18,083 nt of DNA from Candidatus Omnitrophota bacterium (lineage in GTDB: Bacteria; Hinthialibacterota; Hinthialibacteria; OLB16), in the NCBI GenBank assembly GCA_020632575.1, contig JACKFH010000054.1:1-18083 (forward strand), in the 5' to 3' direction. The notes beneath the pieces are model-generated. The model worked only from the letters and a program-made list of their open reading frames with translations, was not told where the DNA came from and did not search any database. Below, in pieces: positions 1 to 7,702 of the stretch. Within the stretch, counting starts at the first letter, position 1, and the number at the start of each line of letters is the position of its first letter. A program made the position numbers and the translations under genes.

Positions 1-467
1 AGAACCTCGACCGCCCATTGAGTCACCGATTCCCAGTCGATGTCGACACGTTTCTGTTTATAGACCGAGAGCGAGACCGCGGGACAGCCAAGAGCGGCCG
101 CTTCGCGCGCGGCGGCCACCGTGCCGGAGTAGTAGATGTCGATCCCCAGGTTGCCGCCCGGATTGATCCCCGCAACCCAAAGAGGCCGACCCTCTCTGGC
201 TTCCTCGAGACCTCGGCATCCCACGCGGACACAATCAGCGGGGTACCCCTCGACAATGACCCCTTTCATTGTGGGATGTTCAAGATCGCGAACCTCCAAA
301 GGGGAATCGGGATGCGTGGTGGTCGCGTGGCTCTTGGCCGAGAAACATTGATGGGGAGCGACCACTCGGGCCAGGTTCGGCCAGACACTCTCCACCGCTT
401 CCCAGGAAGCAAGCAAACCGGGGGCGTCGTAACCGTCGTCGTTGGTGAGATAGACTTGGGTGATCAT
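1..467 (-). CDS. surE: 5'-nucleotidase SurE, 3' end cut by window edge
   Basis: SurE is a metal-dependent phosphatase that removes phosphate from 5'- and 3'-nucleoside monophosphates. Reading the minus strand from the ATG at 467 gives about 155 residues with the family signatures. TNDDGYDAPG near residues 8-17 carries the metal-binding Asp10-Asp11 pair. GYPADCV lies at about 74-80. GIN at 100-102 followed by a YSGTVAAA stretch near 113-120 is the most conserved SurE block. The usual loop holding the active-site Ser is present but divergent: AKSHATT after Ser43, instead of the common RSGxGxS form. The frame is still open at the left edge, so roughly 90-100 C-terminal residues are missing. No good Shine-Dalgarno precedes the ATG. 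It lies 39 bp after the NIF3-like gene on the same strand and is probably the last visible gene of that operon. Confidence 0.93.
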   Translation of the reverse strand, partial: MITQVYLTNDDGYDAPGLLASWEAVESVWPNLARVVAPHQCFSAKSHATTTHPDSPLEVRDLEHPTMKGVIVEGYPADCVRVGCRGLEEAREGRPLWVAGINPGGNLGIDIYYSGTVAAAREAAALGCPAVSLSVYKQKRVDIDWESVTQWAVEV

Positions 468-506
468 AGAGATTTGATTCTAACACCCTGACCTAAAAAC
501 GCAGCC

Positions 507-1322
507 CTAGCTCCCCCGAATTCGACATCCGTATACGGTTGAACCGCTGGGAATGTGGTGGACCGGTAGATCCGGCAACGCCTCAGAAAGGATCTCGGCT
601 TGCCTCCTTATGGCGGGAATTTCGCTGATGCTGTGAAGCGTTTCAATCACCGGCATCCCCATCTCCAGGCAGGACATCACGATGAACTCGGACATCTCAC
701 CGAGGATGACCGCCTCGGCCCCCATCTCGTGGGCGGCTTGAGGCATATGCCATTGATTCTCGCCAAAACCACCGATGAGGAAGGCAAATCGTTGTATCCG
801 CGTAGATGGATCGCCAAAGAGTCGGCAGCACCGGAAGCCCAACCCCTCCTCAATCTTCTGAAAGAGTTCTCCAACGGGGAGCGGCTCCGGCAACTCGAGC
901 ACTCTGAAGAATTTTTGCTCGGCGACCACTTTCATCAGACCGAGGTTCAAAGCGCTCACTGCTTGGTCCGGAACGCCATCGCCGCGAAGAGCATCCCAAT
1001 TGGAATGGCTCCGGTAAACCACCAATCCATGGTGGTCGAGAAGATTTTTCCGGTTTTCATTGACATAGATCTTCCCGCTTTTGGGTGAGTCGTACCAATC
1101 GCTGTGTTGCTCAGGAAGCCACAAACTTTCATGGCAAATCATGAGATTCAGACCATGCTCCACCGCGACTTGGATGCAACTTGGCTGGACCTGCCAAACA
1201 CACGCGATCCCGGTGATGTCCTTCTCTGGATCGCCATAAACGAAACCGAGCTCATCGCCCTTCACTCCCGATTCTTTGGGGGCAATCTTTTCGAAGATTT
1301 CTGCAATCTCTTTGGCAATCAT
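507..1322 (-). CDS. NIF3-family dinuclear-metal protein
   Basis: A 271-residue protein of the NIF3 (YbgI/YqfO, GTP cyclohydrolase I type 2-like) family. These proteins form hexameric toroids with two metal ions per subunit, and their physiological reaction is poorly defined. Visible signatures are GDELGFVYGDP (22-32), matching the family's N-terminal D-x-GL-x-x-G-DP block, NLMICHESLW (59-68), SHSNWDA (105-111), and a C-terminal GEMSEF block followed by ETLHSISE. The metal-site pattern HH of canonical members is His64-Glu65 here, as in the subgroup with HEP-type sequences. His106, Asp110 and the C-terminal His/Glu are kept. The ATG at 1322 has no clear Shine-Dalgarno, but the frame starts 25 bp after the radical SAM stop, which fits translation within an operon. 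The family call is firm; the function is not known. Confidence 0.85.
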   Translation of the reverse strand: MIAKEIAEIFEKIAPKESGVKGDELGFVYGDPEKDITGIACVWQVQPSCIQVAVEHGLNLMICHESLWLPEQHSDWYDSPKSGKIYVNENRKNLLDHHGLVVYRSHSNWDALRGDGVPDQAVSALNLGLMKVVAEQKFFRVLELPEPLPVGELFQKIEEGLGFRCCRLFGDPSTRIQRFAFLIGGFGENQWHMPQAAHEMGAEAVILGEMSEFIVMSCLEMGMPVIETLHSISEIPAIRRQAEILSEALPDLPVHHIPSGSTVYGCRIRGS

Positions 1323-1347
1323 GATGCAATCTGATTTTAATCCCGAT

Positions 1348-2997
1348 TCAGAGTTTCACAAACTCCCAAGGGCTCGGACCATGTACCCAACGGCGATTGA
1401 GAAGATCGACGATCCCTTCCTTGATCGCCTCCCTCACAAGTGGCCGAATCTTTTCCGGGTTTCGAGTCATCTCCACAAGAGTGGGGGCTAGTCGTTGATC
1501 CCCTTGAGAAAGTAAACCCTGGAGATGCGCCTCCCAACCGCTGAAGGTGCGGTATCTCGCCCGTGGTATCTTTCCCAGTCGCTTCTTCAAGATCTTGTCC
1601 AATCTCTTGAGTCCGTTCTCGGGCGCCATCGGCCACCCCGCCCAAGGGGTGTGAGGCTTAGGGATAAAGGGGCTGCAGGTGACTCCGATGGTTCCGGTCT
1701 TCCCCTTGGGTTGAAAGACTTCGGCGATGCGTTCAACTAAGTTGGCCACCGCTTCGGCCTCGTGGTGAAAGATGGCGTCGTGGTAATCCTCCCCTTCCAA
1801 CCCCTTCAGCCAATCGGGAAGATTGACCTCGGCCCCCGGACGGTCCGTGTCCGCACCATAAAACTCCGGAGCCACCAGACCTCCGACGAAATACATTTTG
1901 AGCCTCGGCATTCCCAACTCGCTGGCTCGTTGGGCGACCTGAAGGAGGTGATCGTCGCTAATCTGTTTTCCGAGCCGGTATCGCTCGGCCTCGATCCCAC
2001 GCTCGGGAGCGAGTGTCAGGGTTTTCTGAGATTCGGATAAGAGGTCCAGCATGCCGTCAGTTACTTTGTCGATCTCGATCGCCGAGGCAGTAATTCCCCA
2101 ACCTTTTTCTCTCAGCCTTCGACAGATTTCCTCAAAGTCAGGATGCGAGGCAACTGCGGCCCCAACTAGACCCACCTTCGGTCGAACTGTCTCCTCGCCT
2201 CGTCCGGAGGGAATCTCGCGTGGTAGTCGATCGACCAATTCGAGAATTCGGTGGACAGCGACAGCGCGCAGGGGTTTTTGAGAAAGACGGATCATGCAGA
2301 ACCGGCAACCACAGGGACAACCTCGGCTGATCTCGAACAGAAAGGTGTTGTCAAACTCGGTTTCACTGGTCAACCACGCGGAGCAGGGCGGAAACTCGTC
2401 CATATCCTCAACTCTCGCATACCGAATCGGCGATGGTTGCTCACCATGGATGATCGGAACGTAAGCCCCAGGGACTTGCGCCGCTTCCTCCAGGATGGAA
2501 AGTCGTGTGTAACCTTCGTTACGGCGTTTTGCTAACAGATCGAGTAGTGGCGGTAGCGAGGCTTCTCCCTCACCTAGCAGAAAGATATCGACAAAAGGGG
2601 CCATCACGGCTGGATTAGCCGCGGCCGCAATGCCTCCCATGGCGATGAGAGGATCCTCATCTGTTCGTTCATCCGCGTATAGCTGAATCGGACAATCATC
2701 CAAGGCCTTGATCACATTCAAGTAACCGAGTTCAAAGGGGACCGTGAACGCAACCAAATCAAACTCTTCGAGAGGCTTCCCTGTTTCGAGAGTCAGCACT
2801 CTCTGGTTCGCCTCGACCACCGCGCGCTCGCAAGACCACGAGGGGTGTTGCCCGAGGATCCGGTAGATCTGGTGGAAGGCCAGATTCGAACTCGCGATCG
2901 AATACGGTTCGGGGAATACCAAGACAGACCGGTGGTCTTTGCCGAAGGGAGACATCTCGATGAGTGGGTGTTCCGTATGGACTGCGGTTCTGGTCAT
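1348..2997 (-). CDS. radical SAM protein with N-terminal B12-binding-like domain
   Basis: A 549-residue protein. The first ~200 residues look like the degenerate cobalamin-binding-type domain of YgiQ/TIGR03960-like radical SAM proteins: VLVFPEPYSIASSNLAF (25-41), then a strand-helix pattern with LVAFTVPFELGYLN and a GEGEA block near 142-146. The radical SAM core begins at about 218. It holds the 4Fe-4S motif CxxxCxxC as Cys227-Cys231-Cys234, with an extra Cys229 inside the loop. The GE and LAPERG elements follow. The C-terminal third contains the SPFIPKPHTPW motif typical of this group. The substrate is unknown; the closest named relatives are uncharacterised rSAM proteins, some linked to tRNA modification. 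ATG at 2997 is chosen as the longest start, but Met15 (2955) is an alternative because neither has a convincing Shine-Dalgarno. It is the first gene of the minus-strand unit. Confidence 0.85.
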   Translation of the reverse strand: MTRTAVHTEHPLIEMSPFGKDHRSVLVFPEPYSIASSNLAFHQIYRILGQHPSWSCERAVVEANQRVLTLETGKPLEEFDLVAFTVPFELGYLNVIKALDDCPIQLYADERTDEDPLIAMGGIAAAANPAVMAPFVDIFLLGEGEASLPPLLDLLAKRRNEGYTRLSILEEAAQVPGAYVPIIHGEQPSPIRYARVEDMDEFPPCSAWLTSETEFDNTFLFEISRGCPCGCRFCMIRLSQKPLRAVAVHRILELVDRLPREIPSGRGEETVRPKVGLVGAAVASHPDFEEICRRLREKGWGITASAIEIDKVTDGMLDLLSESQKTLTLAPERGIEAERYRLGKQISDDHLLQVAQRASELGMPRLKMYFVGGLVAPEFYGADTDRPGAEVNLPDWLKGLEGEDYHDAIFHHEAEAVANLVERIAEVFQPKGKTGTIGVTCSPFIPKPHTPWAGWPMAPENGLKRLDKILKKRLGKIPRARYRTFSGWEAHLQGLLSQGDQRLAPTLVEMTRNPEKIRPLVREAIKEGIVDLLNRRWVHGPSPWEFVKL

Positions 2998-3042
2998 GGA
3001 CTTTGATTTTAGAGAAGCGGGGGTAATTCCGGTAGGTTGCCT

Positions 3043-3070
3043 ATTCTAGAAAACCCGTAACAGATTTCAC
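3043..3070 (-). promoter_or_regulatory. candidate promoter for the radical SAM operon
   Basis: On the minus strand, GTGAAA (3065-3070) is followed after 16 bp by TAGAAT (3043-3048). This matches the sigma70 boxes at 4/6 and 5/6. It would start transcription about 40 bp before the ATG at 2997. Position and spacing are reasonable, but the -35 is weak and the region is AT-rich, so chance matches are likely. Confidence 0.35.
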
Positions 3071-3097
3071 TGAACTTCTTTTTTTTGAATTTTTTAA

Positions 3098-3126
3098 TTG
3101 CGCCCTGCGCAGCGATTGGGCATAAT
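3098..3126 (+). promoter_or_regulatory. candidate promoter for the secreted protease
   Basis: TTGCGC (3098-3103) and CATAAT (3121-3126) are separated by 17 bp, giving 3/6 and 5/6 matches to sigma70 boxes. A T-rich tract at 3079-3097 directly upstream could act as an UP element. The start would lie near 3133, leaving a leader of about 60 nt with a strong Shine-Dalgarno at its end. Confidence 0.45.
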
Positions 3127-3192
3127 CGCTTTTCCTTCTTTTCTTTGTGGTTGTCGTTTGTCCGAGAAAATTAGTCCAAAAGGAGACTGTTC

Positions 3193-6100
3193 ATGACCCC
3201 CAAAAGGTCCCGCCCCAAATTTATTTTGGAGTTAATCGTTATCGCCTTCATCTCCCCCACCCTCTTCGTTGCCGAATCGTTCGCTCTGAGCGAACAGGCT
3301 GAACTGCAAAATCGCGCTTTGGCTCAGAAGATCATGTCCAGAGTCAAACCCGGCCAGGAATGGATTACCGGCGGTTGCATGATCGTCTCGGTCTCGGAAG
3401 TCGAAGCCATAGCGAACGGTTCGAAATCCGGATTCGACGCCAACGCCCTGCTTTGGCCGGACGGAATCGTCCCTTATTCGATCAACCCAACTGGAATCGA
3501 TGACGGAACAATCGATTCGAAGGGGAACGTGGCGATGGGTCGTCGAGAAGCGATCCGCCAGGCGCTCGACGCGTGGGAGGCCGCCGCCGCAGTGACCTTT
3601 ATTGAGGAGCCTTACGGCAACGAGAGTGTCAGCAATTACATCGAGTTCAACGATCATCCCTCGTTGAATAATTCACAGGTGGGCATGTGGCCCTTCCCGG
3701 TGAAACAAAAGATCAATATCACGAGTTGGCTGGTGGGGGTGATCGTTCACGAAGTCGGACACGCCCTCGGTCTTAAACACGAACAATCTCGCGACGATCG
3801 CGATACTTTCGTCACCATTATCGAAGATAACATCATCGAGGGAAAAGAGCACAATTTCCTGATCAGCGACACAAACAACCCGGGAACCTACGACTTCGAT
3901 TCCATCATGCATTACCGTCACAACGCCTTCGGGAAGAACGGTCAAACCACGATCGACCCCCTTCCGCCCAACCAGGGCAAGAAGTTCACCATGGGAACGG
4001 CGCTTACCCTATCGAACCTTGATAAAGCGGGGATGGCCGCCATGTACGGGGAATTGACTCCGACCTCCGCGCCTGGGTCGAATCCGCCTTCCGGCAACTA
4101 CGATTCGCCGGTTCAATTTGGGTTGATCATCATTCCCGGGATTGACCAGGGAACGACCCGCTATTTCTATACCCTAGACGGCAGCGAACCGACGACACAA
4201 TCGAATGAGTATTTCTCGGGGGACGTCCTCAGCATCAACTCGAACACCACGGTGAAATATTTCGCCCTGCAACAACAACACTCCCCCAGCATCACGGTGT
4301 CCGTGAATTACACCTTCACCAATGCGACCCCTATGGTGGAGACCCCGGTCATTAATCCAAACAGCGGGTCCCACACTGCTCCCGTTCAAGTGACCATGAC
4401 CAGCAACACCCCTGGAGCAGAGATTCATTACGCTTTCGGAGGAACTATACCCACCCAAAACTCTCCGCTCTATTCCGGACCTCTCAATTTGACCACGAGC
4501 TCCTTTCTTTCCGCGAGAGCATTCAAGGCAGGTTACACTCCTAGCGGTGTCGCCAACGCCGATCTTCAGGTCGAACAACTGACGTTGACCGCTCCCAGCC
4601 TCTACCCAAACAGCGGGGAGTATCCATCGCCTCTCTCGGTTTACATGGAGACGACCATCATCAACGGGAAGGTCTATTACACACTGGATGGAACCGATCC
4701 CGATCAGTCCGACAACCTGTTCGTCGAACCGGTCACGCTGACCCAGGACACCACGGTAAAGGCCCGGGTCTATTTGGACGGGCCCTACAATCCGAGTAAC
4801 ATTGTTACGAACAACTACACCGTAATTCCGACCGTCGGCGCTCCCATTATCAACCCCAACGGAGGGAATCACAGCGGATCCGTTGAGGTCTCTCTATCGC
4901 TTCCAGCCAAAGGACTCAACCTGGAAAATGCCATCATCCGTTACACCACCAATGGGGCGTATCCAACCCAGTACTCAAACGAGTACACGGCGCCTTTCAC
5001 CTTGGGCATCGGCAATCACACGGTCCGAGCGCAGACCTTTTACCCAGGACTTTCGCCAAGCACGGTTACCTCCGCCAATTTCACGGTCTACGATCCGAGC
5101 CCGACCCTGGACACTCCCGAGTTTTTCCCCAGGTACAATCGCTACGCGGATAGCGTCGAGGTGACCATCGAGAACCTCACCGAGGACGCCGATGTCTACT
5201 ACACGATCGGCGACAACATGGCGCCCGCCAATCCAACGCAATCCGACATGCTCTACACCGGCCCCTTCACTCTGGGGCTGACCTCCAATGTCGGAGACAC
5301 TTGGTTCATTCGAGCCAAGGCCTTCAAGGGAATCGAGGAGAGTTCGGTCATTCAGAAGAATTACGAGGTGTTCGATCCGGGCGGGTTCGCCATCAATCCT
5401 CCCACCTTCGACCCGGCGGGCGGGCTCTTCTATAACCCGATCACGGTGGACATCTCCACCACCACGACTCCGCCGAATCCCGGGATCTATGGCTCTATCC
5501 GTTTTTACAACACCATCGACGGGACCGATCCGTTCGTTCCTGATCCGCCCACCACTGGGGGCAATTCCATCAATCTCTCGGGACCAGCGGTGCTCAAATC
5601 GATCGGTGAGTTCATCCAGGTCTACGCCACCAGCGATATCACCACCGCCACCTACGAATTCATGTGTGCGACTCCCACAATTGAAACTCAGCCAGGTAAG
5701 GGCATCATCAACCACATTGGCTCGGCAACCGTTGTCATGAGTTCGACAACCACCGGCGGGGGAACTGTGATCCGTTACGCCACCGGCGGAGTCGAGCCGA
5801 CCGAGACCTCGACGGTTTACACCGAACCCATCGAGATCGGTCCGGGCACACATATCTTTAAAGCGAAAACCTATCGCAACAATTTCGAGGACAGCGACAC
5901 GGCTGTCGCATCCTTCATTGTGGAGGAGACTCCGGAGGCTCCGATGATACTCACCGATCCGATGGATCAGACAGTGGATGCCTACACGGATGTGATGTTC
6001 ACGGTGGAGGCGAGCGGCGTTCCGAACCCGAGTTATGCCTGGTATTACAATGGAGTCAAACTCGGCGGAGAAAACGACACCACCCTTTTCCTTTACAATG

Positions 6101-7182
6101 TCCAGGTCGCGCAAGCTGGGGAGTATTACGCTGTCGCCACAAACGACGCTTCATCGGCCACCAGCGATTCCGCCATGTTGGTGGTGAATCAGGTCAACTC
6201 TCCGACACCCACCGACACGCTGCCCCCAACCGAGACCTTCACACCCTCTGAAACACCGACCGGGACACTTCCCACAGCGACTTTCACTCCCACCCCCACC
6301 GATACGACGGACGGCGTGACCAACACGCCAACCGCCTCGGAGACACCAACGGAAACAGTGGAGCCCATGGCGACGGTGGCAATCTTAAGCGCCAGCCAGG
6401 ACAACACAATCTACGAGGACAGCGCCGATCTCAGCAACGGCATTGGACCGATCTTCAACGCGGGTCGGAATGGGTCGAACGGGAACTTCATGTTGCGTCG
6501 AGCGTTGATCGCATTCGATGTCGCATCGACCATTCCGGCAGGTGCGACGATCAACCGAGTCACCCTGACACTGAGGGTCTCGAAGGAGAACTCCGGGATG
6601 AACACTTTCTCTCTCCATCCCCTCCAGGCGGACTGGGGCGAGGGGGACTCCAGTGAAGATCAAGGAATGGGGACCACCGCGCAAACCGGCGACGCCACTT
6701 GGATGCACCGTTTCTACGACACGGACCAATGGACCAACATGGGCGCCGACTTCGATGCAAACCCAAGCGCGATGGCCTCGGTGGATGAAACCGGGTCTTA
6801 CGATTGGGGTTCGACCACACAGATGGTGGCCGACGTTCAATCCTGGTTGGACAATCCCTCAACCAATTATGGATGGGCGATAGTCGGCGACGAATCGGGC
6901 GCCACGACCAAGAACGTGAAGCAGTTCGATTCGAAGGACAATCCCACGGAGGCGAATCGGCCGATGTTGGCGGTTGAATATCTATCGGAGCAACAACCCA
7001 CGGCAACGCCCACCGAGACGGCGACTCCCACACCGACCGATACAATGGAAGGCGTGACGGAATCTCCAACTCCGGTGGACACCGCGAGCATCGAGGACAC
7101 CGACACAAACGGCGATGGGGTGATCAACGAGTTCGATCTCCTCAATGTCCTGAAGTACTGGAAACAAGAAGTTGGTCCCTGA
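3193..7182 (+). CDS. secreted multidomain astacin-like metalloprotease with seven beta-repeats, Ig, DNRLRE and half-dockerin
   Basis: A 1329-residue exported protein. AAAAGGAG at 3178-3185 sits 7 bp before the ATG. A signal peptide covers about residues 1-32 (basic start, hydrophobic 11-28). The astacin (M12A) catalytic domain runs to about 285. It shows HEVGHALGLKHEQSRDDRD at 186-204, with zinc ligands His186, His190 and His196 and catalytic Glu187. The Met-turn SIMHY at 237-241 supplies the fifth-ligand Tyr. Next come seven chitobiase/beta-hexosaminidase C-terminal-like domains (about 297-911), then one Ig-like domain (about 915-998). A Pro/Thr linker spans about 1003-1058. A DNRLRE/CBM96-like domain (about 1060-1266) begins with SASQDNTIYED and includes RRALIAFDV. 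A second PT linker is followed by one dockerin-type calcium loop, DTNGDGVINEFDLLN. The protein probably acts outside the cell, on other proteins or matrix material. The substrate is unknown. An intrinsic terminator follows closely. Confidence 0.9.
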   Translation: MTPKRSRPKFILELIVIAFISPTLFVAESFALSEQAELQNRALAQKIMSRVKPGQEWITGGCMIVSVSEVEAIANGSKSGFDANALLWPDGIVPYSINPTGIDDGTIDSKGNVAMGRREAIRQALDAWEAAAAVTFIEEPYGNESVSNYIEFNDHPSLNNSQVGMWPFPVKQKINITSWLVGVIVHEVGHALGLKHEQSRDDRDTFVTIIEDNIIEGKEHNFLISDTNNPGTYDFDSIMHYRHNAFGKNGQTTIDPLPPNQGKKFTMGTALTLSNLDKAGMAAMYGELTPTSAPGSNPPSGNYDSPVQFGLIIIPGIDQGTTRYFYTLDGSEPTTQSNEYFSGDVLSINSNTTVKYFALQQQHSPSITVSVNYTFTNATPMVETPVINPNSGSHTAPVQVTMTSNTPGAEIHYAFGGTIPTQNSPLYSGPLNLTTSSFLSARAFKAGYTPSGVANADLQVEQLTLTAPSLYPNSGEYPSPLSVYMETTIINGKVYYTLDGTDPDQSDNLFVEPVTLTQDTTVKARVYLDGPYNPSNIVTNNYTVIPTVGAPIINPNGGNHSGSVEVSLSLPAKGLNLENAIIRYTTNGAYPTQYSNEYTAPFTLGIGNHTVRAQTFYPGLSPSTVTSANFTVYDPSPTLDTPEFFPRYNRYADSVEVTIENLTEDADVYYTIGDNMAPANPTQSDMLYTGPFTLGLTSNVGDTWFIRAKAFKGIEESSVIQKNYEVFDPGGFAINPPTFDPAGGLFYNPITVDISTTTTPPNPGIYGSIRFYNTIDGTDPFVPDPPTTGGNSINLSGPAVLKSIGEFIQVYATSDITTATYEFMCATPTIETQPGKGIINHIGSATVVMSSTTTGGGTVIRYATGGVEPTETSTVYTEPIEIGPGTHIFKAKTYRNNFEDSDTAVASFIVEETPEAPMILTDPMDQTVDAYTDVMFTVEASGVPNPSYAWYYNGVKLGGENDTTLFLYNVQVAQAGEYYAVATNDASSATSDSAMLVVNQVNSPTPTDTLPPTETFTPSETPTGTLPTATFTPTPTDTTDGVTNTPTASETPTETVEPMATVAILSASQDNTIYEDSADLSNGIGPIFNAGRNGSNGNFMLRRALIAFDVASTIPAGATINRVTLTLRVSKENSGMNTFSLHPLQADWGEGDSSEDQGMGTTAQTGDATWMHRFYDTDQWTNMGADFDANPSAMASVDETGSYDWGSTTQMVADVQSWLDNPSTNYGWAIVGDESGATTKNVKQFDSKDNPTEANRPMLAVEYLSEQQPTATPTETATPTPTDTMEGVTESPTPVDTASIEDTDTNGDGVINEFDLLNVLKYWKQEVGP
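4081..5925 (+). repeat. seven tandem chitobiase-C-terminal-like domain repeats within the protease
   Basis: The encoded segment contains seven copies of an 80-90-residue beta-domain. Approximate residue starts are 297, 382, 463, 547, 639, 734 and 825. Typical landmarks recur in each: a P-x-x-x-PNSG-like opening, a central YYTLDGT-x-P or YATGG-x-P strand, a TxP...Y-GP turn, and a closing V-A-x-x-x-G strand. Copies differ strongly at both DNA and protein level, so this is an old domain array rather than a recent DNA duplication. Such domains are usually spacers or carbohydrate-contact modules in exported enzymes. Confidence 0.8.
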
Positions 7183-7219
7183 CCGGCTTGTCCTTTTAAG
7201 AGGAGCGGATGAAATGGAG

Positions 7220-7253
7220 ACGCCCCCGCGACGATAAGCCTCGGGGGCGTTTT
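7220..7253 (+). terminator. intrinsic terminator after the protease gene
   Basis: A perfect 9-bp stem (7220-7228 with 7242-7250, core CGCCCCCG/CGGGGGCG) encloses a 13-nt loop and is followed by a short T run (7250-7253) and a T-rich stretch. It begins 37 bp after the protease stop codon. The stem is very GC-rich, as expected of a rho-independent terminator; the T tract is short. Confidence 0.8.
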
Positions 7254-7267
7254 CGATTTCTAGCCTC

Positions 7268-7297
7268 GAGGGTAATCGTTCTTTTACCCTCTATAAT
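7268..7297 (+). promoter_or_regulatory. 24-bp dyad abutting a TATAAT box
   Basis: GAGGGTAA (7268-7275) and TTACCCTC (7284-7291) form a perfect 8-bp inverted repeat with an 8-bp centre. TATAAT, a perfect -10 sequence, starts at 7292, immediately after it. No good -35 is seen at 16-18 bp. The arrangement looks like an operator placed over the -35/spacer of a promoter for the two downstream genes, with a leader of about 115 nt. It lacks a T tract, so it is not a second terminator on the plus strand. Confidence 0.45.
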
Positions 7298-7421
7298 TGC
7301 GGTGATTGTGGATCCTGATACGACTGGACTTTGTTCAGATTGAAGTTTGAAGGAGCTTGTTTGACAATAATTCGGTTGGTAACATCCCTAGACAATCCAG
7401 AGGCGTTCAGGAGAGAACAAT

Positions 7422-7694
7422 ATGACCGCGAGTGGAACATTGACGGTTGGCGATAGGTGGCTCGAATGCCATGTCGAGAAGGGAATGTTCAGCGATGAAC
7501 TCGCCATCAGCTACCCCCCCATCGGCGAATCTCGGATTTCCGCATTTGTCCCCAGGGATTTAGTTGAACGTCGAGAGGGTTCTCAAGGAAGAGTCCGAGT
7601 TTCCATCGTGAGAAGGGGTGGGGATCTTTTCGCCATTCTTCCCACGGCTTATCGGGATTCTGTCTTCGTTTCAGAGTCGGACATCGCCGAGTAG
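7422..7694 (+). CDS. hypothetical 90-residue protein
   Basis: A small ORF with a good Shine-Dalgarno (AGGAGAG, 7409-7415) 6 bp before the ATG, so it is very likely translated. I do not recognise the family. The protein has no signal peptide or membrane segment. It alternates hydrophobic and polar residues in a way that suggests a small beta-barrel: GTLTVGDRWLECHVE at the start, VRVSIVRRGGDLFAILP near 57-73, and an acidic tail. There is one Cys (residue 16) and no obvious catalytic motif. It ends 8 bp before the dCTP deaminase-like start, so the two are almost certainly co-transcribed and perhaps translationally coupled. A regulatory or partner role with the deaminase is possible but unsupported. 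Confidence 0.7.
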   Translation: MTASGTLTVGDRWLECHVEKGMFSDELAISYPPIGESRISAFVPRDLVERREGSQGRVRVSIVRRGGDLFAILPTAYRDSVFVSESDIAE

Positions 7695-7702
7695 ACGGAC
7701 TA

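Noticed and set aside
4975..6114. Long open frame antisense to the secreted protease (379 codons)
   Set aside because: It lies wholly inside the protease gene on the opposite strand, has no ribosome-binding site, and its translation shows no recognisable domain. The sense frame is fully explained.
6199..6366. Degenerate ACN-CCN rich repeats, considered as a DNA repeat or CRISPR
   Set aside because: They encode the Pro/Thr linker of the secreted protease. Units are irregular and there are no spacers.
3193..7182. Cellulosome component
   Set aside because: Only one half of a dockerin is present and no cohesin or cellulase lies in the window.
7268..7291. Second terminator after the protease
   Set aside because: The stem is perfect but no T tract follows on either strand. 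Placement against TATAAT fits an operator better.
7361..7389. Promoter from TTGACA at 7361-7366
   Set aside because: No acceptable -10 is found at 16-18 bp spacing; the nearest AT-rich boxes are 13 or 22 bp away.
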